DNA of 38,971 nucleotides from a virus: the IMG/VR virus record IMGVR_UViG_3300037171_000066, positions 1 to 38,971 of that record, one strand, 5' to 3'. The notes beneath the pieces are model-generated. The model was not told the origin of the DNA, did not search any database, and saw only the letters and a list, made by a program, of their open reading frames with translations. The translations under genes and the position numbers were made by a program. Below, piece by piece: positions 14,282 to 20,421 of this stretch (positions within the stretch are counted from its first letter, which is position 1; every line of letters begins with the position of its first letter).

Positions 14282-15184
14282 TTATCCCGTGTTGTTTTCG
14301 ACCATCACTGACGGGTTTATTGGTTCTAATGTTCCGCCGTTGACGGTTGCGATCCTCCCGATCATTTTGGCGATGTGTGACTCGAGCGTTATGACCCAAT
14401 AGTCGGTCAATAATCCCATGTCGGCGTATTTCTTGGGTAAATAGCCGTATCCGTGATCGCCCCATGTTGTGTCCCACGAATTTTTGAACTTGTATGCGCC
14501 TGTCGTTGTTGATCCATCGGTTTCGTTGGTGATGACTAAGTCAGGAAGCCATGCACAATATTCGAGTGCGTGTCCGCCGACAATTGCCTCGCCTTTAACC
14601 GGATACGGGAACCAACCTGTCTTTTCTCCTTGGTCGTAGGACGCGTAAACCGGAACGCCTGCGATAAACGGCAGTCCTGCGACGCTGAATGCGCCAAGAG
14701 AATCGAGGAATATTTGATTGAGCGATTTGCCGGGTACGTCGATATTGTAGTAGCCAATCGCCTCGGTCAACTTGGCAGTCGCTTTAACTGCCGCTGTCGG
14801 TTCTTTGTTGAGGTTCTTTGCAGTGTTCGGCCACGAAGTCGTCGGAGGACAGCCGTATTTATTCGCTGCCATCGTCACGGCTTTCAATGTTGCGCCGCTG
14901 TCGCCATGTAACCCTAACAGATCCCGCGCCATTTTGTAGATGAACATCGCACTGACATCGGTGTATTTGCCTGCGAAGTTCTTTTTCTGCCAATACTCGA
15001 AGGCTGACTTGCACGCCATGCCTGTACATTCGCCGAATCCGTTTTGATTATAAACTGGCGTGTCGCCTGCGCTTATGTCGATCGGTTTCGTCGGATCAAT
15101 TGTCGGCGCAAGCGATGGGAATATCTTGTTCCGCATATCAGGCTTGCTCGGGCCTATCCATCCAAACTTTCTTTCAACGGTCAT
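14282..15184 (-). CDS. papain-like cysteine peptidase (family C1)
   Basis: 300 residues from the ATG at 15184, preceded by CGGAGGAAAAG. The catalytic Cys is in YNQNGFGECTGMACKSAFEY (about residues 45-65), the His in GGHALEYCAW, and the Asn in YKFKNSWDTTWGDHGYGYLP, the C1 order Gln/Cys-His-Asn. There is no signal peptide and no recognisable propeptide. A free cytoplasmic C1 peptidase in an archaeal virus could cut host S-layer or pseudomurein cross-links during release, or process viral proteins; lysis is the best guess. Confidence 0.85.
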   Translation of the reverse strand: MTVERKFGWIGPSKPDMRNKIFPSLAPTIDPTKPIDISAGDTPVYNQNGFGECTGMACKSAFEYWQKKNFAGKYTDVSAMFIYKMARDLLGLHGDSGATLKAVTMAANKYGCPPTTSWPNTAKNLNKEPTAAVKATAKLTEAIGYYNIDVPGKSLNQIFLDSLGAFSVAGLPFIAGVPVYASYDQGEKTGWFPYPVKGEAIVGGHALEYCAWLPDLVITNETDGSTTTGAYKFKNSWDTTWGDHGYGYLPKKYADMGLLTDYWVITLESHIAKMIGRIATVNGGTLEPINPSVMVENNTG

Positions 15185-15473
15185 CTTTTCCTCCGTATAT
15201 TCGTACATACGCTCCGGGCGGCCACGTCACAGGCGTTACAGTATACTGCGAACTGTTGCATTTGCAGGTTTCGACCTTATCAGGTTGTTCGCTGACTCGA
15301 GACAATCGATCGGCCTGATTCTCGAGTCGTTCCGCGATGGTTTTTAACATCCTTCTCTCGCGGTCATCGGTGTGATTAGGCAACCATACCATGTCCTCAA
15401 TCGTTCTTGCGAGTTGCCGGGCTGTTTGTTTAAGCGCCCATGCTTCGGTGTTTATCTCGTCCTCAAGACTCAT
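15174..15473 (-). CDS. helical protein with C-terminal Cys motif
   Basis: 99 residues from the ATG at 15473, chosen over an upstream start for its position after GGGAGTTAATAACA. Helices with heptad spacing (ALKQTARQLARTIEDMVW and MLKTIAERLENQADRLSRV) suggest a coiled coil, followed by CKC and a short beta end. Overlaps the peptidase gene by 11 bases. Function unknown. Confidence 0.6.
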   Translation of the reverse strand: MSLEDEINTEAWALKQTARQLARTIEDMVWLPNHTDDRERRMLKTIAERLENQADRLSRVSEQPDKVETCKCNSSQYTVTPVTWPPGAYVRIYGGKDDR

Positions 15474-15693
15474 TGTTATTAACTCCCGTCCGCCATTCCT
15501 CGGCAAACTTGGCGACACTGGATGACGGCTCTCGATTCCATTGCCTGTAGAGAAGCGAAATAACCAAACTGAAAGATCTATCCGCCTCCTCCTTGACTGC
15601 TGTGTTCCTTAATCGTGCGATCGCCATTCCGTACAGTTTATTGACTTCTCGCTCGAGTATGACTTCCTCAGTGTTATACGTCGATTTACCCAT
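15463..15693 (-). CDS. small helical hypothetical protein
   Basis: 76 residues. Start at 15693 overlaps the previous stop as TAATG. It is a mostly helical, charged chain (EEVILEREVNKLYGMAIARL, SFSLVISLLYRQW). No motif. It is tightly coupled with both neighbours, so it is likely expressed with them. Confidence 0.6.
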   Translation of the reverse strand: MGKSTYNTEEVILEREVNKLYGMAIARLRNTAVKEEADRSFSLVISLLYRQWNREPSSSVAKFAEEWRTGVNNNES

Positions 15694-15866
15694 TACTCGC
15701 GCCTCGTTTCTCGTTCTCTGCTTGATGATGCTGTTGCACGTTCTAAAGTGCTATCTAATAAGGCGATAACGGTTGTTATGCCTGTATTCATGTCCGTGAA
15801 CGGAAGGCCTGCGTCGTCCTCGACAGAGACGCATGCCAATCCTACAATATCCAACACAATTTTCAT
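15693..15866 (-). CDS. small hypothetical protein downstream of the terminator
   Basis: 57 residues from the ATG at 15866 (GGAGAAAAT just upstream); the longer frame would start inside the terminator. The N-terminus MKIVLDIVGLACVSVEDD is one strand-helix unit, and the end is a basic/acidic tail (RATASSSRERETRRE). It is the first gene after the histone terminator, so it depends on readthrough or on a promoter I cannot see. Confidence 0.55.
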   Translation of the reverse strand: MKIVLDIVGLACVSVEDDAGLPFTDMNTGITTVIALLDSTLERATASSSRERETRRE

Positions 15867-15878
15867 ATTTTCTCCAAT

Positions 15879-15911
15879 AAAAAAAGACACCGGGGATTAT
15901 TCCCCGATGTC
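15879..15911 (-). terminator. strong hairpin terminator at the histone stop codon
   Basis: Minus strand GACATCGGGGA-ATAA-TCCCCGGTGTC forms an 11-bp stem (one G-T pair) followed by seven T. The loop is the histone stop codon TAA with its neighbour base. It should end most transcripts from the upstream operon, or reduce expression of the peptidase cluster. Confidence 0.85.
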
Positions 15912-16082
15912 CTGTTTCTCAACTCTTATCCGCTTTGCGGCTTGCATTCGTCCGACTGCCTTCGTCGCTGCGTCGTTCATGAGTGTGGTCATCCACGCCT
16001 CGAAGTCCGTCAGTGCGGCGTCGCTGACCTGCTTTGCGCCTGCGGCGACCAACGCGAGCCTCAACATCTCTTTGCTTATCAT
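15897..16082 (-). CDS. archaeal histone-fold protein, short C-terminus
   Basis: 61 residues from the ATG at 16082 behind AAAGGAGGTGACAAGC. Residues 6-22 (MLRLALVAAGAKQVSDA) match the first helix and loop of HMf-type histones (AGAERVSD in HMfB), and the next 38 positions run without a gap to RIRVEKQDI, where histones have KTIKAEDI. A basic stretch (MQAAKRIRV) sits at the second DNA-binding loop. The chain stops two residues after DI, so the third helix (ELAVRRF in HMfB) is missing. It would pair with itself or host histones and bind DNA; the lost helix should weaken tetramer contacts. Confidence 0.78.
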   Translation of the reverse strand: MISKEMLRLALVAAGAKQVSDAALTDFEAWMTTLMNDAATKAVGRMQAAKRIRVEKQDIGE

Positions 16083-16096
16083 GCTTGTCACCTCCT

Positions 16097-16240
16097 TTAA
16101 CATTCGAGACTTGCTTGCGTCCATGCCGTCTTATCGCCTGCCATGATGTCATCCGCACATCGCTGACAAATGCCGTTGTTCTGTTCTCTTGAGTTCAATG
16201 GGTGTTTGCATCGTCGGCAACACGGCGTATCATCGCTCAT
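16097..16240 (-). CDS. 47-residue zinc-ribbon mini-protein
   Basis: Start at 16240 overlaps the upstream stop as ATGA. CCRRCKHPLNSREQNNGICQ followed by RC forms two CxxC pairs about 13 residues apart, a rubredoxin-like or zinc-ribbon knuckle; the rest is a short helix. It directly precedes the histone gene, whose ribosome site overlaps its stop. Probably a nucleic-acid binding regulator. Confidence 0.65.
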   Translation of the reverse strand: MSDDTPCCRRCKHPLNSREQNNGICQRCADDIMAGDKTAWTQASLEC

Positions 16241-16662
16241 GGACAGCCCTCCGCAAAACTAATCCCGGTTATCTTGGCGAACTCAATGTATGCCATCAAG
16301 TCACGGCGTTGTTCGTGGAGTCGTAGGATCGTCGCTTTGCGTTTCTCGATCAATGCCTTCTTTGTTCGATACTCGATTTTATTCTCCCAATATACCGCGG
16401 CATGGTCAAGTCCGACGATTGTCGCCATATCCCGCGCTTTGTCGCTTGTGTACCTCGCTTTGTTGGTTTCGCCGTTCGTCTCGAGTGCGACGCCGACAAA
16501 AACCTTTGCCTCTTCAATCTCGAGGACTTCTTTGAGTCTCTCCGCCTCGTATGAGTCGTCGATCATGAGGTTCGTCTCGGCGAGAATCTTGTCAGCGGCT
16601 TCGGTCAAGCCATCACTCATCGCCTTTAAAATCTCGGTGGATGCGGTCATGCTTTCATCCAT
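16237..16662 (-). CDS. coiled-coil hypothetical protein
   Basis: 141 residues; ATG at 16662 has GGAGGGAG upstream, and a second in-frame ATG at 16650 overlaps the previous stop as ATGA. It is almost wholly helical (LKAMSDGLTEAADKILAETN, IEYRTKKALIEKRKATILRL), with features of a dimeric coiled coil. No catalytic motif. Ends FAEGCP. Function unknown. Confidence 0.65.
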   Translation of the reverse strand: MDESMTASTEILKAMSDGLTEAADKILAETNLMIDDSYEAERLKEVLEIEEAKVFVGVALETNGETNKARYTSDKARDMATIVGLDHAAVYWENKIEYRTKKALIEKRKATILRLHEQRRDLMAYIEFAKITGISFAEGCP

Positions 16663-16997
16663 TGCTCAACTCCCTCCGCTGCCATTGCGACTCGAAGTTC
16701 CTTGCTCAATGTGATCCGAACCGTTGCGCCGCTGTTCTCTTTCGTAAACTCAAGATACGTGCCGATGAATATGTTGTCCTCATAGGTCATCGTGTAATTG
16801 CATTCCTTGAGCCAACCGACCAAACCGCCGAGTAGCTCCTTGTCGTCCTCCATTTGGTTATTTTCCATATTCTCACCTCTGTTCTCTTTGAGTTTCTCGA
16901 TTGCAGCTTCAAGTGCCTCCGTCGGCGTGTAGTCCTTCAAATCAACGCCGAGGACATCTGTACCTAATTTCTTAAAAAAGTCACTCCATTCGCTCAT
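16647..16997 (-). CDS. hypothetical protein with internal ribosome site
   Basis: 116 residues, ATGA overlap with the HTH gene. The N-terminal 43 residues are helical and amphipathic (FFKKLGTDVLGVDLKDYTP). At M44 (position 16868) there is a strong site GAGGTGAGAAT, so a 73-residue form is probably made as well. The C-terminal part has strands (YEDNIFIGTYLEFTKENSG, ATVRITLSKELRVAM). No known family. Confidence 0.65.
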   Translation of the reverse strand: MSEWSDFFKKLGTDVLGVDLKDYTPTEALEAAIEKLKENRGENMENNQMEDDKELLGGLVGWLKECNYTMTYEDNIFIGTYLEFTKENSGATVRITLSKELRVAMAAEGVEQWMKA

Positions 16998-17299
16998 GGT
17001 TTTAGCACCGCCGGTTTTAGAACCGGATACATCTCCAAAAACTTCTTTGTGTCAATCTTCATGTATCTACTCCCGGTTACGTGAATGACCGGCCATATTC
17101 CGGCCCTGCATAATTCGTATCCCTTGTTTTGCTTCATCCCGAGGAGCTTCGAGGCTTCCTTAACTGAGATCAACTTCGGAAGCTTGCCTTCACAGTGTAT
17201 CTCGAGGAAGTCAAGCACGATCTCGAGCGGGATTGCGTCACCGATGATATTGTGGCTACGTTTGTATTGGATAAACTCGTCACGTATGCTTTGAATCAT
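16994..17299 (-). CDS. excisionase/MerR-like HTH protein
   Basis: 101 residues from the ATG at 17299 (ATGA overlap; AAAGGGCAAGTT before it). After a helical start, ISVKEASKLLGMKQNKGYEL is a helix-turn-helix, and AGIWPVIHVTGSRYMKIDTK the wing, as in HTH_17 excisionase-type domains. It should bind DNA as a regulator; without an integrase in the window an excision role has no support. Confidence 0.75.
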   Translation of the reverse strand: MIQSIRDEFIQYKRSHNIIGDAIPLEIVLDFLEIHCEGKLPKLISVKEASKLLGMKQNKGYELCRAGIWPVIHVTGSRYMKIDTKKFLEMYPVLKPAVLKP

Positions 17300-17463
17300 A
17301 ACTTGCCCTTTGAACATTGGAGCTTGTTGCTTGCCGTGTTATAAGATGAATAGTTGCATACAACGCACTCCTCGACCGGCTTGACATCGTCGCCACATTT
17401 GACTAAAAGAATAAGATCCACAGGTTCGGGAAGTATCAGCGTGTCCTTTTTAGTAACGGCCAT
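17296..17463 (-). CDS. 55-residue Cys-containing protein
   Basis: ATG at 17463 lies inside the end of the upstream gene. It reads MAVTKKDTLILPEPVDLILL with a hydrophobic strand, then KCGDD, ECVVCNYSS and LQCSKG, four Cys that could bind a metal. It overlaps the HTH gene by ATGA. Unknown function, possibly a partner of that regulator. Confidence 0.6.
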   Translation of the reverse strand: MAVTKKDTLILPEPVDLILLVKCGDDVKPVEECVVCNYSSYNTASNKLQCSKGKL

Positions 17464-17701
17464 AAACAAGCTCCGAAATCACATCGTTGGTTGTCATGTC
17501 AGGCATGTCAACAGTGCCGTCGGCGTTATGGTGCGCTTGTGCGTATCGATAGTCGTCCCTAATCTTCATGATTTTATTGTAGTTGTCAACTGAGATCTCA
17601 ACTAAAACAGTCTCGGCGTTGTCGTGTTTTATAGCCGCCCGCTCGACGGCTTCCGCCCGTTCGGTCAACTCTCCGGGATTCCATATTTTTTTAGCGGTCA
17701 T
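17450..17701 (-). CDS. small RHH-like protein
   Basis: 83 residues, ATG at 17701. A helical start (ELTERAEAVERAAIKHDN) precedes TVLVEISVDNYNKIMKIRDD and TTNDVISELVYGRY, which together look like a strand followed by two helices, the ribbon-helix-helix order. The upstream gene formerly overlapped it, before a 19-base duplication (see 17715-17752). A regulator is likely but not shown. Confidence 0.6.
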   Translation of the reverse strand: MTAKKIWNPGELTERAEAVERAAIKHDNAETVLVEISVDNYNKIMKIRDDYRYAQAHHNADGTVDMPDMTTNDVISELVYGRY

Positions 17702-17706
17702 GTTGC

Positions 17707-17886
17707 CTAACTCCGCTTGAGAGTCGAATTAATGCTTGAGAGTCGAATTAATGTTTGACCATCCGCAATGCGCTTCAACTGCCATGCGATCTCGGCTTGT
17801 ATATCTATACTTAGTGCCTGTCCCGTATCTGCGCCGCTATCGAATATCAGACTATGAATATATTGTTCTCTGTCCTTATCGGTCAT
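17707..17886 (-). CDS. 59-residue hypothetical protein with altered C-terminus
   Basis: ATG at 17886 behind AGAGGTGAGGACTG. It reads as a helical protein (DREQYIHSLIFDSGADTGQA, LSIDIQAEIAWQLKRIADG). The last 13 residues (IRLSSINSTLKRS) are produced by a 19-base tandem duplication that shifts the frame. Without it the chain would end LSSGVRQHDR inside the next gene. Function unknown. Confidence 0.65.
   Translation of the reverse strand: MTDKDREQYIHSLIFDSGADTGQALSIDIQAEIAWQLKRIADGQTLIRLSSINSTLKRS
17715..17752. repeat. 19-bp perfect tandem duplication
   Basis: GCTTGAGAGTCGAATTAAT occurs twice head to tail (17715-17733 and 17734-17752). Nineteen is not a multiple of three, so it changes the reading frame at the end of the gene it lies in. 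The identity of both copies suggests a recent event. Confidence 0.95.
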
Positions 17887-17898
17887 CAGTCCTCACCT

Positions 17899-18066
17899 CT
17901 AGTATGCCATCTCCTCAAACTTCGCGTCGGCTTGTGCCTCGGCATTGCGGTATGCGTTGTCGGCCCGTTCACAACGGCAAGAGCAGTATTCAAGATGTTG
18001 GTAGTCGCCGTCGCCTTGTATTTCGTCGTCGTATTCGTTCCCGCAGTATTCGCATTCTCTAATCAT
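17899..18066 (-). CDS. 55-residue acidic zinc-binding protein
   Basis: ATG at 18066 with GAGGTGAAAAAAA upstream. CEYCGNEYDDEIQGDG followed by HLEYCSCRCERADNAY gives at least four metal ligands in a compact knuckle, then an acidic helix (RNAEAQADAKFEEMAY). The CxxC...CxxxC style is like FCS/TRASH-type zinc knuckles. Probably binds protein or nucleic acid. Confidence 0.7.
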   Translation of the reverse strand: MIRECEYCGNEYDDEIQGDGDYQHLEYCSCRCERADNAYRNAEAQADAKFEEMAY

Positions 18067-18072
18067 TTTTTT

Positions 18073-18258
18073 TCACCTCAAAAACTCGATTTTCTCCCAC
18101 GCCCGTGAGAGTTCATGTTGTAAAAAGATATTCTTGCGTGTAAGTTTCTCAACGTCCTCTTTAAGGATCACAATTTCTTTCGCGTGATCCGTCTCGCACC
18201 CATTACAATCGTCCGGGTTTATGCAGTCGCACCAACCCGCGTCGCGTGATGCACACAT
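18073..18258 (-). CDS. Cys-rich protein with leucine-zipper tail
   Basis: 61 residues, ATG at 18258 behind GGGAGGATTAAAAA. The first 22 residues have five Cys (MCASRDAGWCDCINPDDCNG, then C), and residues 25-61 form a heptad coiled coil (EIVILKEDVEKLTRKNIFLQ, then HELSRAWEKIEFL). A metal-binding head on a dimerising zipper suggests a small DNA-binding or adaptor protein. It is the first full gene after the regulatory region. Confidence 0.7.
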   Translation of the reverse strand: MCASRDAGWCDCINPDDCNGCETDHAKEIVILKEDVEKLTRKNIFLQHELSRAWEKIEFLR

Positions 18259-18280
18259 TTTTTAATCCTCCCTTTGTTTC

Positions 18281-18355
18281 CTAATAGGAAACGCTAAACT
18301 TCCATTGATTCGCACCTTTATATTTGTATCCATTGTATCTTTGCGATCGTTGCAT
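18281..18355 (-). CDS. 24-codon leader ORF
   Basis: ATG at 18355, about 22 bp after the centre of the promoter motif and without a ribosome site, so it would need a nearly leaderless start. It encodes a basic, aromatic peptide (MQRSQRYNGYKYKGANQWKF, then SVSY) and ends inside the hairpin before the next gene. It may be a regulatory leader or chance. Confidence 0.3.
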   Translation of the reverse strand: MQRSQRYNGYKYKGANQWKFSVSY

Positions 18356-18369
18356 GCTACTTCTAAGGG

Positions 18370-18383
18370 TCGCAAATAAAGGA
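18370..18383 (-). promoter_or_regulatory. promoter motif shared with the portal operon
   Basis: Minus strand TCCTTTATTTGCGA, identical to 11728-11741. The A/T core would place transcription start near 18350, about 90 bases before the first strong gene start (18258). It overlaps one arm of the 10-bp inverted repeat, which would let a bound repressor block it. Confidence 0.5.
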
Positions 18384-18480
18384 GTTTAGCGTCAGGTCGG
18401 GATTCGGGTATGCTGTGAACCGCGATCGGTCAAATGACCCTTTTAGATGTTCCCATTTGAGGCGATCAAGCCCACTCAGG

Positions 18481-18975
18481 TCAGAACTGACGCAATAATG
18501 ATAAGCAACTCTCAAGGTTTAACGTTCCTTTGATCTTCTTTAGTTGTGGATACTTGTCCGGCAGATCGTTCGGATCAATTCCGACCTTGCCGCCCTGATA
18601 CGCGTCATCGACGTGTTGCCACGGTATGAGAAAAATCTGATTGGGGATCGGGCCTCGACCTTGTCGGATCTCCGCGGCCATGATTCCGAACCTTTGTGAC
18701 TTGTCGACAAACTCGGAGATTGTCTCGACTTGGTGACGTCCTTTGCGATCCCAAGCCGAGAAGTAGAATTTCCTTGTCTTTTTTGGATCGATCGACTTGC
18801 ACTCGATGGCGAGGTAGTGCGCCCGACTGCCTGAGTCGACAAGGACGTCGATAAGCTGAGTATTCCAACGGCTCTGTTTAAGACGGAAGGCAAGGCCCGG
18901 TTGTCCTGTTGCAGAGAAAAAATCGTCATTGATTAATCTGACGATCCTGCTTTCAAACGGGCTATACCCTGCCAT
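18481..18975 (-). CDS. PD-(D/E)XK nuclease, Holliday-junction-resolvase-like
   Basis: 164 residues from the ATG at 18975; a longer frame would overlap the zinc gene by 86 bases. The core has an early Glu (SPFESRIVRL), an Asp (NTQLIDVLVDSG) and the ECK of LAIECKSIDPKK, the order E-D-ExK of PD-(D/E)XK enzymes. The length and layout are near archaeal Hjc or RecU-like resolvases, and the N-terminal FESRI helix is typical of them. It would act on branched DNA during replication or packaging; a defence or restriction-type nuclease is the alternative. Confidence 0.75.
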   Translation of the reverse strand: MAGYSPFESRIVRLINDDFFSATGQPGLAFRLKQSRWNTQLIDVLVDSGSRAHYLAIECKSIDPKKTRKFYFSAWDRKGRHQVETISEFVDKSQRFGIMAAEIRQGRGPIPNQIFLIPWQHVDDAYQGGKVGIDPNDLPDKYPQLKKIKGTLNLESCLSLLRQF

Positions 18976-18979
18976 ATAT

Positions 18980-19204
18980 TTAATCCAATCCCGCCTCGCG
19001 TCGTCCCTGCTTTTGCAGGCAACTGTCACACAGCCATTCTTTACCCTCGAATTGGTGAACGCCATCCATCTTTGAATCGGTCAGTCCCTTGCATTCACTT
19101 AACGGCGTGTGACATCGTGTACACCCTTCGGGCGGGCTCCGTCCAAACTGTCGCTTAAACTCTGCTTTGCTATCTGAATGTCCTTCAATTACTCTTTCGT
19201 CCAT
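18980..19204 (-). CDS. zinc-ribbon small protein
   Basis: 74 residues, ATG at 19204 with TGAGGTAAAA upstream. CTRCHTPLSECKG and WLCDSCLQKQGRRE give four to five Cys for one zinc site, with a basic helix at each end. The bases 19205-19291 between it and the minor head gene hold only a short continuation of that gene's frame. Confidence 0.7.
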   Translation of the reverse strand: MDERVIEGHSDSKAEFKRQFGRSPPEGCTRCHTPLSECKGLTDSKMDGVHQFEGKEWLCDSCLQKQGRREAGLD

Positions 19205-19291
19205 TTTTACCTCACAACTTTATTCCGTGTGCGATGCTATGAATTTCATTGCCTCGGCTTCGGTTGTTCTTTCATAATCGTTATCGCCGCC

Positions 19292-20179
19292 TTATTCCTC
19301 GCCTTCTCCCATCTCGGCCTCAGCTTCCTCACCTTCCTCCTCGGGAACTCCGTGCGTCGCCCATTCCTCGGCAGGCTCGAATAGAAGGCAACAAGCGCAG
19401 TTGATGACGTTCTCGGGACTGCCTGCGTCGTCACCGGGGCAATCCATGTCCTCGCCCATGACCTCGAATGGCGTGGGTTGCGGGACTGACTGACCGTCGG
19501 CGTCCGCGTGCCATTCCCGCACGTTGTCCATTCCTGTCGTTGACCATACCTTATTAAGGTCGGGCGCTGCGGCGTTGGAGTCTTGGAGCGTTGCTTTGTT
19601 CATCGCTGAGTTGACTTCTGTCCTCGAGATTGTCTCGCCTCGTCCCGGCCATGTTGTCGTCAGTTGTTGGTCGACCGCTTGACCGATCTCATAGTGACCA
19701 AGGCCCGCGGCTTGTCCGTCTGCCATCGCTTTCGTGACGTTTGCCTGTTCTGTATCAGTGATTCCGGTGATCTTGTCGCCTCCGGCTTTTATGTCGGAGT
19801 TGACACGGTTCTCCCAAGAATCGAGGATCGGAGCGACTTCGGAGTCGTCTTGTTTGATGTAGATCCCGGCATAGTTCCTCGCATGAACGTTGTTGCCGGT
19901 GAGATAATCGTGCATATATCGAATTGTAGCGTGACCTGTTGCGATCCAAACGGCCCGCGTTGCCATCATCCAACCTTGACGTGCCGGGCCTTTGAGATAT
20001 GTATCAATGCGGATCTTGGCGGCGCTTGGTTGTGATGTAGCGGCAAAGATAGCTCTGATAGCCGCGAGGTCGTTCTTGTGCTGCGTCGTGAACTGCTTGC
20101 GCCCGTACTTGATCCACTCGTCGCGGTGTGCGCCGATCATGATCGCGTACTTGTGACGCTTGTCGTCTCGTTTAGTCAT
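19292..20179 (-). CDS. minor head protein, phage Mu F-like (SPP1 gp7 family)
   Basis: 295 residues. N-terminal half helical; residues about 185-270 carry the MuF signature (ISRTEVNSAMNKATLQDSN, TTGMDNVREWHADADGQ, then PGDDAGSPENVINCACCL). The last 30 residues are almost all Glu (VPEEEGEEAEAEMGEGEE). MuF proteins bind the portal and enter the head with the DNA. Here it lies next to the terminase, not the portal. After its TAA the same frame stays open for 23 codons (GGDNDYERTTEAEA and on), so the stop may be recent. Start at 20179 overlaps the previous gene by 8 bases. Confidence 0.88.
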   Translation of the reverse strand: MTKRDDKRHKYAIMIGAHRDEWIKYGRKQFTTQHKNDLAAIRAIFAATSQPSAAKIRIDTYLKGPARQGWMMATRAVWIATGHATIRYMHDYLTGNNVHARNYAGIYIKQDDSEVAPILDSWENRVNSDIKAGGDKITGITDTEQANVTKAMADGQAAGLGHYEIGQAVDQQLTTTWPGRGETISRTEVNSAMNKATLQDSNAAAPDLNKVWSTTGMDNVREWHADADGQSVPQPTPFEVMGEDMDCPGDDAGSPENVINCACCLLFEPAEEWATHGVPEEEGEEAEAEMGEGEE

Positions 20180-20321
20180 GCCCTTTCAAGATCCGCATAA
20201 TATAACCGTTCCGAAACTGCGGGCAGGTTCCGAGATCATCGGGTTCATATCCTGCCGCGCAAGTCTCGTCCTTTTTGTCTAAGTGCTCACAATACCGACA
20301 GCCTCGTTTATTTGGTTTCAT
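20172..20321 (-). CDS. 49-residue zinc-binding protein
   Basis: ATG at 20321 overlaps a preceding stop as ATGA. CRYCEHLDKKDETCAAG and TCPQFRNG give four Cys in the CxxC...C...C style of small Fe-S or zinc clusters frequent in archaeal genomes. It ends next to the minor head gene, to which it is coupled. Function unknown. Confidence 0.65.
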   Translation of the reverse strand: MKPNKRGCRYCEHLDKKDETCAAGYEPDDLGTCPQFRNGYIMRILKGHD

Positions 20322-20409
20322 CTAATGACTGCAAGAATTACGAGCACTGCCACGAACGCACCCCAAACAAACGGGTCAAACGAACAGTGACATCGTGCAT
20401 ACTTGACAC
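20318..20409 (-). other. small membrane ORF with unclear start
   Basis: A strong ribosome site (AGAGGAGGTGATC) is followed by GTG at 20409, whose frame gives only 23 residues and stops at 20338. The neighbouring frame encodes a membrane span (FVWGAFVAVLVILAVIR), whose stop overlaps the next gene as ATGA, but it has no start codon near the site. Either a frameshift joins the two, or a base differs from the functional gene. Confidence 0.4.
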
Positions 20410-20421
20410 GATCACCTCCTC

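Larger units (their letters stand above)
18259..18480 (-). promoter_or_regulatory. regulatory region of the small-gene operon
   Basis: Contains the promoter motif at 18370-18383; an exact 10-bp inverted repeat (ACGCTAAACT 18291-18300, AGTTTAGCGT 18383-18392) that flanks the leader; a 17-base dyad GTTTCCTAATAGGAAAC (18276-18292) directly beside the ribosome site of the first gene; and dyads GGTCAAATGACC (18428-18439) and GTCAGAACTGAC (18480-18491). These are operator-like elements. Which protein binds them is unknown; the RHH and HTH proteins of the operon are candidates. Confidence 0.6.

Noticed and set aside
16994-17299. Temperate lifestyle from the excisionase-like HTH protein
   Set aside because: No integrase or att site in the window; the HTH family also includes ordinary regulators.
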